NCBI RefSeq assembly: GCF_025602895.1 | Contig: NW_026516364.1 | Span: 23,195-87,194 of the forward strand | DNA length: 64,000 bases | Direction of reading: 5' to 3' | DNA from: Polychytrium aggregatum | Taxonomy: Eukaryota > Chytridiomycota > Chytridiomycetes > Polychytriales | Made by a program: the position numbers and the translations under genes | Notes under the pieces: generated by a model | What the model was told of the DNA's origin: nothing | The model's database searches: none | The model's input: only the letters and a program-made list of their open reading frames with translations | Part shown: positions 34,505 to 43,733 of the stretch, piece after piece | Position numbering within the stretch: position 1 is the first letter of the stretch | Layout: every line of letters starts with the position of its first letter

Positions 34505-36874
34505 CTTTGGCAGCCTCCGAGTGAAGACCTCACGTCGCTCTCCGGTCTCCACAATCGACCTGCATACTGTGATCATGTTGCGCGCCGCATTGACGTCGCG
34601 ATTCCACACTGTCCGGCAGCTGGGATTCTTGCAGCTCCTGACAAAGTGGGAATTCGCAACACTGGGCGCATCGAGTCCTTCCAACCGAACTGGCTCCAGG
34701 CACTTGGAGCACACTTGCGAGGTGTTGAACTCGTTCGTCGAGACTACCTTGACGCTTCCATGATGGTGATTGGGACGGCGTCGGTGGTGCTCGAACTGCT
34801 CAAAGTACTGAGCAAACCGCTGCCTCCGAGGGCTGGATGCATAGCCCTTGCCTTGACGCCATGACGCATTGCCAAAGGCGATCACCACATCGGTCCGTAT
34901 CGGGGCGTGCTTCAGGACAGCCTTGCACATCCTGTCGACGGCCACTTGGCGCCTCTTGTGGCCCGTGAAGCGATGGTGACGGGCCTTCTTGCCAAGGTGG
35001 AAGTCGAGCTGCACTCGAAGTTCCGGTCGCAGGACATGGGTGAGATGGACCTTGAAGGCCTCCGAGGACGACACCTTGGGCGAGGGAGTGGTCGACATCC
35101 AGGTCTCGATGCTGAGTCGATACTTCATGGTGTTGTGCCACTTGGTGTTGGACGTATGGCCACACATGTGCTGGTAGTGGCCATTCGAGAATGAGACCAC
35201 CTCGTCTTGGTGGCCCGGTGCTTGGATGACCGCCGTGAAGATGGAGCCGACTCCAGGATCGATGCCAATCCAAGTGGTGCGGTTGGGGTCTGGGTCGCCG
35301 ATGTGGGCCTGGATGCGCTGCTCGGCAGTCGGAGGAGGCTCGGAGGTCTCGGTGCGATCGGTTCGACGCACAAACTTGACGAGACCGATGGTGCATCCAA
35401 TACCATCGGTGCTGATCTCGTAGTTGAACAGCTTCTTGTCCCTGACCCGCTCTTGGAAGAGGGAACTACGCAGCTTGAAGCAACTGCGCCAGAGACGATC
35501 CTGGTTGTTGATGCCGTCATCACCTTCTTCCTTGAGCTTGTCCCGGGTGAGTCCAAGGCGCTTCTTTGGACCCAGGAGATTCCAAAGAGTGACCGTGTCA
35601 ATCTTGACATACTTGGCCTTGGCTGTGCACAGAGGAACTATCGTGCACACGGCCGGAGGAGTGTCGACGGCGAGCTGCTTGAGTGCCCAGTTGATCCTGG
35701 ATGCCAGCTTGTTGATCTTGGCCTTGGTGGTGCCGAGCTCCGACTTGGCCTTGGTGAACCTCTTGTCGTCGGAGGGAATGCCTTGGGCAGTGAGCTTATC
35801 CAGCTTGGCCTGGCGCTGCAGCTCGGTGACTCGGAGGGCGGGCATGTCACAGTCGATCCACTTGTGGACATTGTCGACCATCTTGTCCCGGGCAAGGATC
35901 CCCACATGGTGTGAGAGGCGATGGAGGGCCCGGAAGCGGTCCTGGTCGCTGCTGTACCGAAACTCGTCCAGGACGTGGCCAAACTCGGGATAGAGGAACT
36001 CGAGATCGGCCTTGGGTGGTGTCTGCCCTGGTTTCTCGAAGAGCTCAAGACAGGCCTCGATGGCTTCGTGCTTGTGCTTGTTGGCTGGGAAGACGGCAGC
36101 GCAGAAGCGGCGAAGGAGTCGCCAGTAGGCCAGGTCGAGGTGGGTGGTGCAGTTGGTGGCATAGGCATTGACAGTCAGTGTGAGAAGCTGACTGTGAGCA
36201 CCATCAGGCAGACGAGGGGCCGGAGGCAGGTCTGCGTGCCGAGTGGTCTGGTAGTCGCGAAAGGAAGCGACCAGATGCTCGTTGTATTTCTCATTGTCCC
36301 CGGTCGGCGAGAGGGCACCGTCCTGGACGATCTTGAAGCATTGACGGATGAAAGCAGGGGTGGACTTGGAGATGACGGGGACGGGAAGATCCTGCTCGAT
36401 GCACCGGAGGATGTGCAGGTTGAGCAGCCTGGATGCCTCGAACTGGATCTGGGTCATGGCCTCGACGGTGGCCTGGATCTTGTCGCGGAGAGCGGGATTG
36501 AGACAACAGCCATCCATCGTCTGCTTGAAGCAGCTGAACTGAGGGGCGGATGACCTTCCATCCACGAGTGGGACGACAGAACTCTTGAGGGGCCGGTATT
36601 TGGGACATTTGCTGGTGTTGCAACGTTCGTGATCGGTGCCATCGCACTGGCGACATCGCTTGCCAGTACTCGAGGAAGTAGATGGACCAGGCTCGGTGGG
36701 ATCGACATCCATTGGATCTGCAGAAGCAGTGGTGGTGAGCGACGGAGCAACAGACGACCAAGCATGCGTGGGATCAGAATACGAACCAGAGACAGGCTCC
36801 GACTGTGACTTGGCTTTCTTGGGCCTGGGTGGCCGAGGCTGGCCATCACCGGCACCCTTACGCTTCGGAGGCAT
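34502..36874 (-). CDS. Fanzor: eukaryotic TnpB-like RNA-guided DNA endonuclease
   Basis: Fanzors are eukaryotic relatives of TnpB that use an element-encoded RNA to cut DNA. This intronless frame gives 790 residues from the ATG at 36874. Residues 2-23 are a nuclear-localisation-like segment (PPKRK, RPKKAK). Residues 74-90 hold a Cys/His cluster (CRQCDGTDHERCNTSKC). The middle is helical. RuvC-I is WIGIDPGVGS with Asp539. At the usual RuvC-II position (DVVIAFGNAS, 662-671) the Glu is absent. A Glu instead lies at 715 in STNEFNTSQVCSKC, the rearranged site known for Fanzors and IS607-type TnpBs. The zinc finger is C722-x2-C725 and C748-x4-C753, and RuvC-III is RDVNAARN with Asp760. The size is like Fanzor1. 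All expected catalytic residues are present and the frame is unbroken, so activity is plausible. Neighbour: a dead transposase upstream in the same element. Confidence 0.93.
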   Translation of the reverse strand: MPPKRKGAGDGQPRPPRPKKAKSQSEPVSGSYSDPTHAWSSVAPSLTTTASADPMDVDPTEPGPSTSSSTGKRCRQCDGTDHERCNTSKCPKYRPLKSSVVPLVDGRSSAPQFSCFKQTMDGCCLNPALRDKIQATVEAMTQIQFEASRLLNLHILRCIEQDLPVPVISKSTPAFIRQCFKIVQDGALSPTGDNEKYNEHLVASFRDYQTTRHADLPPAPRLPDGAHSQLLTLTVNAYATNCTTHLDLAYWRLLRRFCAAVFPANKHKHEAIEACLELFEKPGQTPPKADLEFLYPEFGHVLDEFRYSSDQDRFRALHRLSHHVGILARDKMVDNVHKWIDCDMPALRVTELQRQAKLDKLTAQGIPSDDKRFTKAKSELGTTKAKINKLASRINWALKQLAVDTPPAVCTIVPLCTAKAKYVKIDTVTLWNLLGPKKRLGLTRDKLKEEGDDGINNQDRLWRSCFKLRSSLFQERVRDKKLFNYEISTDGIGCTIGLVKFVRRTDRTETSEPPPTAEQRIQAHIGDPDPNRTTWIGIDPGVGSIFTAVIQAPGHQDEVVSFSNGHYQHMCGHTSNTKWHNTMKYRLSIETWMSTTPSPKVSSSEAFKVHLTHVLRPELRVQLDFHLGKKARHHRFTGHKRRQVAVDRMCKAVLKHAPIRTDVVIAFGNASWRQGKGYASSPRRQRFAQYFEQFEHHRRRPNHHHGSVKVVSTNEFNTSQVCSKCLEPVRLEGLDAPSVANSHFVRSCKNPSCRTVWNRDVNAARNMITVCRSIVETGERREVFTRRLPK

Positions 36875-37167
36875 GGGGACAGAGGATGCTGGATGCCTGC
36901 CAGTGGTACTGGTCAGAGCAGAGACTTTTTTTATCGTACAATGGCGCGAATGATCAGATCAAGGCGAGATGAGGGACGAAAGCAGCAGGACGAAGGTGTG
37001 GCATTTATACCCGAGAGCAGGAGCCCGTCTGCGCGGGCTGGTTGGGGAAGTGACCCTGTTCAAAAATCGCCGAGAGGTTCAAGCCAGGGATGTGAACGTG
37101 AAAATGGCGGCGTGATTGGGGAGCTCAACCCCAAATTGGAGGAACTCAACCCCAAATCGGTGGGGAC
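36875..37167 (-). promoter_or_regulatory. Fanzor 5' region with three CTCAACCCCAAA repeats
   Basis: This is the likely promoter/leader of the Fanzor gene. CTCAACCCCAAA occurs at 37124, 37145 and 37167, at 21-22 bp spacing. The third copy overlaps the last codons of the transposase remnant (FFGVES), and the first two look like duplications of it. In the transposase frame the repeats soon lead to a stop. Confidence 0.5.
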
Positions 37168-37178
37168 TCAACCCCAAA
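37124..37178. repeat. 21-22 bp tandem repeat containing CTCAACCCCAAA
   Basis: Three copies of CTCAACCCCAAA, with similar GG-rich linkers between them. Confidence 0.85.
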
Positions 37179-37818
37179 GAAGTTCTCGATGGGATTGAAG
37201 TCGGGTGAAGCAGGTGGGGTGAAGATCACTGACCATCCTCGGCGCTCGATGCAGCACACCAGAGTGGTTGATGGCAAATGCAGCCGAGACAGACTTGTGT
37301 TTCATGTGATTGCGCTGACGGAGTGGGACGCCCTTCGGTGAGTATCCGTAGAGAGGAAAAATGGATCTCCTGATCCCTGTCTCATCGACAAAAACGAATC
37401 GTCGTGGGTCGATGGAGCGGGCCTGGTCCCTGAACTGTGCCACTCGCTCATCCAGTCGCTTGGACTTGTAGAGGTGTGTTGCCCTCTTGTGTGAGAGACC
37501 TGCTCGGTGGATGGCAGTGTGGCAGAGTGAGAGTGATACTTTCCTCTGGAGGATGGACTCGAGCTTGCACCGCAACACAGGACCAGTCTGGAACGGGTCC
37601 TGTTCAATCAGGGTGCGAATGACTGGACATGCCTGCTCGAAGAAAGTGGATCTGCGAGCTGGGACCCGGGATGGGTCATCCAGCTTGCATCCTCGGTGCC
37701 ATCGATGGATGGTGCTCTTGGATACACTGAATATGGAGGCGACCTTACGCAGGCTATGGATGAGATCGTAGCATCGCAATGCGGCGGTGCGAAAGTCGGA
37801 TGTGTGGCGAATGGTCAT
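37165..37818 (-). pseudogene. Decayed IS630/Tc1-mariner DDE transposase
   Basis: The 5' part is open from the ATG at 37818. Residues 22-43 form a helix-turn-helix (LRKVASIFSVSKSTIHRWHRG), and FVFVDETGIRRS has the first catalytic Asp (D145), followed by the family motif YGYSPKG. The C-terminal catalytic motif SPDFNPIEN is present but in another frame, with its Glu at 37185-37187. Only ~66 codons separate the first Asp from this Glu, where ~115-125 would be normal. The second Asp and its surroundings are therefore deleted and the frame is shifted. The product also ends soon after FFGVES. It cannot encode an active transposase, so this copy must rely on another copy to move. Confidence 0.85.
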
Positions 37819-37876
37819 GGGCAGCGCGCGATAACATTGGGTAACAAAATATTCGATGAATGGTCAAAAACCCGGG

Positions 37877-37895
37877 TGTCCCGTTTTTTATTGGA
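37877..37895 (-). repeat. Right terminal inverted repeat of the Fanzor element
   Basis: Read inward on the minus strand it is TCCAATAAAAAACGGGACA. It differs from the left end at three of 19 positions and shares the last 13 bases exactly. Confidence 0.75.
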
Positions 37896-38129
37896 TCGCC
37901 TGTAAACAGTCGGTTACCAGTGCGCTGTCGGCAGTGGCTTGAGTCCCAATGCCAGGTACTAGATCAGCCCCAGTACCCACCTAGTTCCTTGCCCATGTCA
38001 ACTGCGACTGAACAACTGCGACGCAGAATCGCATCTACAGTTCCAAAAAGCTTCATTTCATAGAAGTGCGAGGGTCGACAGGCGTGAGAGTCGCGGCACC
38101 GGCCGCGAGACGCCTCTTTGGTCGGCCGC

Positions 38130-39360
38130 CTAGAATGGCGAGGGATCGCCAGCGGGGAACCAGCGAGTATCGCAGCTGATCCGCCAGCGGTCTGTGGTGT
38201 TGGTGGAGGTCATATGCAGCACATCCAGACCGATGATGCAGACATCGCCTGGCTGGTAGTCCGCACCCAGCCACTGGACCGTGTCCTGCGGCAGTCCAGT
38301 CTTGCCCTCGATTTCGTTTGGATCGGATGCTATCCATCCCGATGCCGTTCCATCCTTTCCGACCGAGGATGCGCCGTAGTTGGTCCTGAGCGGGTGGAAC
38401 TGTGGCGACGAGTTGGAGCCGGGAACGACCATGAGTGAGCCCATCTCGATCGCGATGGCACCCAATGGGATCCAGGCGGTCAGAAGCCGCGGGGAGCGGG
38501 AGGATAGATACACTCGATCCAGATGTGGGCCGGTGAAGAGATCGGGTCCGACAGCCCGGAGCCACTTGAACGGAAGCGTTTTGATGCCCCAGCGAGGCTC
38601 GGTGGAGATATCTGCACTCGGTCCGCAAGGTGCTCGGCAACTACCGTTGTCTTCGCCATCACCGTCGGCATCGTCATCGTCGTCACGCTCTCCACCACCG
38701 TTATCATCATCATCGTCGTCACACTCCTCATCGGCATCGTCATCGCTATCGCTATCGTTGACATTGTCACTGCCTGGACTTGCGTCCCGTTGTGCTGCTC
38801 GATTGTCTTCAAAGGGCTCTTGCTCCGACACCAGGTCCAGTCGCCTCCTGAAGCGCATCCCAGTTCGTAAAAGTTAGCTCCACGATAGATCGGGCAGCCC
38901 AGAGACCAGAGACCAGCGCCAAAGCAGTGCGACTGACTCACCTCTTTGGATCGGGGTAGATCTGCTCCGGCCCTTCCCTTTCCGACCGAGCGACACTATC
39001 CCATGCCAAATACAGCCCCTGGAAGAGCCAGTAGAGCCTAGGGTCCTCAAATAAATCGAGCAGGGGCTCTTGGTGAGCAAGCTCCTGTCGCTCCAAGAGC
39101 CCCGGCCGCAGCATGTCAGAGCGATAGCGATCCATGTCGATGGCGGCCTCGTCCTTTGGCGCTCCAGGCTTCAAGAATCCGCTCTGGTCGAGGTGGTCAG
39201 TGATCCGGGCTCTGGCTGCTGCGACCTTGGTGGGTGAGAGGAGCCCCCGTAGGAGCAGATATCCCTGGTCGCTCAGGATGTCGAAGAGCCGATGGAAGCC
39301 CGCTGACTGCTGGGCGGTGTCGCTGTGCCGATCAGGGAGCCACATGCTCGAGTCTTGCAT
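38130..39360 (-). CDS. Phytanoyl-CoA dioxygenase (PhyH)-family Fe(II)/2-oxoglutarate oxygenase
   Basis: PhyH-family enzymes hydroxylate small molecules or lipids with Fe(II) and 2-oxoglutarate. Exon 1 ends at 38942 with donor GTGAGT and contains FDILSDQGYLLLRGLLSP and MDRYRSDMLRPGLLERQEL. The second exon carries LPFKWLRAVG, then GPHLDRVY, which gives the iron-binding His-x-Asp. LLTAWIPLGAI and GSLMVVPGS follow. Near the end, LHMTSTN gives the distal His and RWRISCDTRW the Arg for 2-oxoglutarate. All metal ligands are present. An Asp-rich stretch of about 35 residues near 38640-38775 interrupts the domain; it may be an expanded insert or a missed intron. The start is 39360 or an earlier in-frame Met near 39442. 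The substrate is unknown. Confidence 0.83.
38640..38775. repeat. GAC/GAT trinucleotide-rich tract
   Basis: A run of TCATCG/TCGTCA words on the plus strand encodes poly-Asp/Glu in the PhyH gene frame. Confidence 0.75.
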
Positions 39361-39681
39361 CGGCCCGACGACGACATGGCCGGTCCCGGCTTTGATGCTG
39401 CGGGGAAACAGCCCCGGGGTGAGAGCCGGCCCAGTTGGCATGGGTCGCAGAGGGGTACTGGGATCGCAGATGGGGCCAAGTGCCGGGCAGATGCCAGATG
39501 GGTTCCAGATGGGTTCCAGATGGATGCCAGACGGCCGATCGCCCAAGATTGCGGGCGCAAAAAACCGCAAATGCGGCCGCGCCCTTCTGGTTCTTTTGCG
39601 CCTCATCAACCCGCCATCGATCGGCTCCTCCCCTCGAACGGCCGCAGAGCAACTCCAAGCACAAGCACACATTGTCCGAAC

Positions 39682-40423
39682 ATGGCCGACCAGAACCCAC
39701 GCCCGAACAGGCTGATCCCGGAGCGAGAGGAGATCCGCCAGGAGCTGGCCCTGGCCACCCATGTGTCCACGTTCTATGCGACCATGGCCGGTGCTGCAAG
39801 TAAGTCCATATCTGCCTCGCCCTGTGTCTGCACCACCCTGCAAAGACATCAGTCCCTGCTGCAACGATGCCACCGTTGCCAATATCGATATCGCTGTCGC
39901 TGCCGTTGTCGCTGCATCGGGTCGTCAGAAGAGGAGGCGAGGCACATCCGGACGGCCGGCTGCAGAGTTGTGTCTGCTGCGAGACCCTGACTTGGTTGCT
40001 TGCTCCCACCCTCCCAGCACTGGCGCTCTGCTTCTCGGTCTACAAGGCGTATCCGCAGCTTCATCGCTTCCCGTCATGGCTCTTCGTTTCCGGTAAGCGG
40101 CCGGCATGGCTCTGTCGAGGCTCTCGCACTGCGACCGCCAGCATGTCCGTGGCCGCCCCTTGTTGTTGGGGGGGAGCCAGTCGCAAATTCTTCTCACCCG
40201 CTCCTCCCGGCATCTCGCTCCTCAAACCATGTTCCCACAACCACCACCACCCTCCTCCTTCGCATCTGCGACTGGAACATTCTACACTCCTGGATTCGGC
40301 GGGCACTTTCCAGCACCCGCTGTTTTTGTTGCCGGACAGGTCTACGTCATCAACAACACAAAGTTGCGAGAGGAGATCATGGAACCTATTCGCTACAAAG
40401 CCCAGTTCGGATCGCGATCGTGA
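39682..40423 (+). CDS. Small two-pass membrane protein, OCIA-domain-like
   Basis: Three short exons join in phase: 39682-39799 (donor GTAAGT), 40018-40092 (donor GTAAGC) and 40314-40423, giving 100 residues. The N terminus is polar (EREEIRQELALATHV). Two hydrophobic segments follow (FYATMAGATLALCFSV and WLFVSAPAVFVAGQVYVI) around a short loop KAYPQLHRFP, and the end is charged. The order of helix, 'P-x-hr-fP' loop, second helix with Gly and charged tail is like OCIA-domain proteins of mitochondria and endosomes. The match is to shape and spacing, not a strong signature. It is divergent from the PhyH gene. Confidence 0.5.
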
Positions 40424-41076
40424 AGCGAGCCTGCCTGGCTCCCAAGCCGTGGGATCGGCGGGTGCCTCTCGGCATCAGCATCGGCGGCGGAGCTATCGAC
40501 TCGGGCTGCGCTATCTCTGGCCAGAGCTGTCTTGCGTGCACACGAGCGCCTCGCGCAGGTGTTTGGCAATATACAGCCTTCCTGAATACACACCCGCCCA
40601 TCACCCGTAATGACAGAGCGGCGTGCTCAGAGTGCCTGGAAGCCAAGCGACTCGAGAAGGCCGAGTATCTTGATGTCGAGAAACCATGGGGCTGTTCAAA
40701 GGGTCGAATGCATGGACCACGCTCCCACATCGAGACACCAACACCAGTCGATCGTCGCCACAGGAGATCAACCGAGAGTTCACGACGATTGCCAATAAAG
40801 ACTGGGGTACAATCCCGTTGCCCACCAGGGCCTAAAGATGACTGAAGGATGGCCAGGGTTGCACTATCCTGTTTCGTTTTGAACAAGCTGTAGATTGCGC
40901 TGGAACGACCACGCCCCCGCGGACATTCCTGCATCCAGCCTACGTTGTTTTTTGACATCGTACAGTTATTCTTGTTTGGGATGGGGGGGGTGCAAGTGCG
41001 AGGGTGCATTGGGCCTCTGCCTCAAACCGTCGCTGTGTTTTTGGGGCCAGCATCCGCCCCTCCCCTCAACCATCTT
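40424..41076. other. Convergent intergenic region, OCIA-like gene / Sec2-like gene
   Basis: No gene is supported. It holds G-runs (GGGGGGG near 40985) and a T-rich 3' flank. Confidence 0.5.
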
Positions 41077-43733
41077 CTAGTTTAGGATCTGGATCATCTT
41101 CTCCCAATCCGGGTTCGTTGCCGGGTCGACCTCAAACATGGCGCCGCTGCCGATGCGGGTGCTGGCCATGCGTCGCCGCAGATAGAGTACATGGCGATAG
41201 ATTCCGAGCAACGATGCACCCTGTTTGCCCGGACCGATGGCGCCTTGCCGCAGGTGGTTGATGTAGGTGAAAAAGTCGGTGACGGCAATGACTCGCTCGC
41301 GGCAAAACCGGCACAGCGACATCCACTCGATTGTGGCTGCTGAGGAAGAAGGTCCTCCGGTCGGACTGGCCCCGACCTCGCTCGAGAACCTCATGCGGTA
41401 CTCGCAGTCGCGCACCACGGTGCAGATCGTGCATCGGATCTTGGGGGGCGGGCCGGCTGCAAAGACGGTCGAGATGCGCCGGTCTTGGTCGAGCCTTTCG
41501 ATCGGATCGGCGGCTGGCAGGCTCTCGGTGGAGGAATAGAAGGGCGTGAACAGCAGCGACCCTCGCATGGTGCCGTCGAGCAGCTTGCGCTTGAAGGCGC
41601 TGCTCATACCCGCCCCGGGCTTGAAGAAGAGCGTCAAGTTCATGCCAGCAAACTGAGGGTGCTGGTAGTTGTAGAAGAGACAGGGCTCGATGTCCTCGAC
41701 CATGCATCGGCGCATAAACAGAGTACTCTGGGTGGTTGCCTGGGCCTGCGACGGAGGCAGGCTCGAGGCCAAGGCGGTCTGCTTGATGTGGTCCTGGAAC
41801 TCTATAAAGATATAGCCGTCGACGGGGAGCTGTCCGTATGCCATGCGATAGATTTTGCTTCCAGAAAGCTGGTCGAGATTGGCGACGGACGTCCCTGGCG
41901 ACAGCGCCGTGATGCTCGCCGAGCGAGCCTTGGCTGCTTGCAGCGCTCGCAGCGACCGCTGGAGGTCCTTGAGTTCCTCGCCGCGGGTCTCGAAGCGACG
42001 GATCCAGTCCTTGAGCTCGCACCGAAGCTCCTTGTTGGCATTCTCGAGATTGTCTCGCATGCGGGCCTCGTCGATGACCATTTTGTTGGCTTGGTCAAAG
42101 AGCTGGGCCGTGAGCTCCTCGAGTTCCTGGTCCAGGATGTCCTTGGAGAGCTGGATCCGCTCGCGCATCAGCCGCTCTTCTTCGATCTGGTTGGCAAGTG
42201 TGGTGATGTCCCGCTTGAGGTACTCGACAGTGTCGACATAGTGCTCGTTTTGCAGCCGCAGCTCGCGGCAGTGCGGACAACCGATAGCGGTCCGCGAGGG
42301 GCTGGTGGTCGCCCGGGCCGCGTTGCTGTTCTGGCCGCTCGAGAGGTCGCTGTCGTCTTCCTCGGGAAGGACGGTGGCAGCCTTCAAGAGGAATGGATTC
42401 AGCGAAGCAGCACTTTTCGGTCGGGCCATGCTCCGGTTGGCAGCGCCGGTGGTGGTGGTGGTGGTGGTGGCTCGTTCTGGGATTGGCGATGGGTGCAGCG
42501 ACTTTTTCCCGTCTTCGGCGTCGATCACCAGACTTCCCTTTGACGGACTGGTGCTCATGCCTGGATGCTGTGTCGTGGTGATGCTCGCAGTGTCGCTACC
42601 TTTTCCGGGCCCGGACGACATCCCAAAGCCAGGAGTTGTAGTCGGCATCGGGGCTGGTGCATTGGTGGGGATGCTGCCGCTGATCGAGACAAGCGAGCCG
42701 GCTGCGTCTGTGGCAGCAGCGGCACTGCTTGCATTCGCTATCGGCTTTGATGGATCGGAGTTGAGAGCCTGGTAGATGTGGAAGAGAGGGACGTCGTCGC
42801 TCGGGCTGGGCGTAGCCGGTGATTTGGTTGGCGACAGGCGGGGCAGGACAACATCAGCGCCATCCTTCTGCCCCTCTCGAATCGCCATGACCGACTGCTG
42901 GGCCAGCTTGAGATAGTTCAGTGCCAGTCGCAGGGACTCGAGCCCGCGAATCTCGATTGCTCCCGCAGCAGATTGTGGTGACTTGTTTGCAGCGGCAGCC
43001 GCAGTGGTCGTGGCAGTGGAAGCTGCAGCCAGAGTCTTGTCCTTGCCAAAGAAGGCGGTGTCCAGGAGCTGCGAGATGCTGCCGGACTTGCTCTTGGACA
43101 TCTCCAAGGTGTCTTGCCGAGCAGGAGCAAATCCCAACAGCCCGGCTTGGCTGCCGCTTGCGAGCCACTGATCGTACGCCTCCGCGGGCTTGGACAGAAA
43201 CAGAATGGCCTCCTTGATGGCAAACTCGTATCGGTTGAGCTGGACGCGCATGATGTCGATTTGCGAGTTTTTCTTGACAATGATCTCGGACGACTCCTTC
43301 GCGAGCTCCTCATACTTGTCGCCGATGTTCTGATATCCCCGGTTGTGTGGCAGACACGGACGTTAAGCGTGGGAAAGTATAGCGACAAGGGAGCGAAGGG
43401 GGCGGACGGGCGAGTTAGTGCTTCCGAGGTGGATGTCAAAGAGCTTGGTCTGATTAGGTGCCCATTGCTTGAGTTGGACCAGATCGAGCGAGCGTAGCCT
43501 ACCTTGAGCTTGCTCTCGGCCGAGGCCGTTGTCGAGGTGAGCTGGATATTGAGAGTCTCGAGCTCCACGATCCTTGCGGACAACCGAGCGATTTGCTCTG
43601 CCGTCTCGGACGCCGTATCGCAGGTTATGATGCTTGGTGGTCGTGCGGGGCTATCGTCTCTGCCTGCCACCGTTTCTGCAACAGGCGCGGTCGTCGGGGG
43701 GAAAGTACCCTTGGAAGGCGATTGAGTCGTCAT
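41077..43733 (-). CDS. SEC2: Sec2/Rabin8-type Rab guanine-nucleotide exchange factor
   Basis: Sec2 and Rabin8 activate Sec4/Rab8 on secretory vesicles; Rabin8 also acts in ciliogenesis. Exons 43503-43733 and 41077-43329 join in phase to 827 residues. A short coiled coil lies at the start (QIARLSARIVELETLNIQL). From about residue 418 comes CPHCRELRLQ, then a long coiled coil with EELTAQLFDQANKMVIDEAR, the signature of the Sec2p exchange domain. The C-terminal third has CTICTVVRDCEYRMRF and LCRFCRERVIAVTDFFTYI, matching the cysteine-bearing C-terminal region of Rabin8-type proteins, and then HVLYLRRRMASTRIGSG. A disordered Ser/Thr-rich segment with TTTTTTTG separates the parts. The protein is longer than yeast Sec2. 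Membership is clear; the Rab partner is inferred. Confidence 0.86.

Larger units (their letters stand above)
34412..37895. mobile_element. IS630/Tc1-mariner-like element carrying a Fanzor
   Basis: The ends are two 19-bp inverted repeats: TTCAGAAAAAAACGGGACA at 34412-34430, and TCCAATAAAAAACGGGACA read inward on the minus strand at 37895-37877. They match at 16 of 19 positions. Inside, both on the minus strand, are a decayed DDE transposase starting 58 bases from the right end and an intact Fanzor ending 72 bases from the left end. The left flank is TA (34410-34411), as expected for this superfamily. The right flank is TC, so a clean TA duplication is not seen and the right boundary could be off by a few bases. 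The element sits between the convergent 3' ends of DAK and the PhyH gene. Confidence 0.8.
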
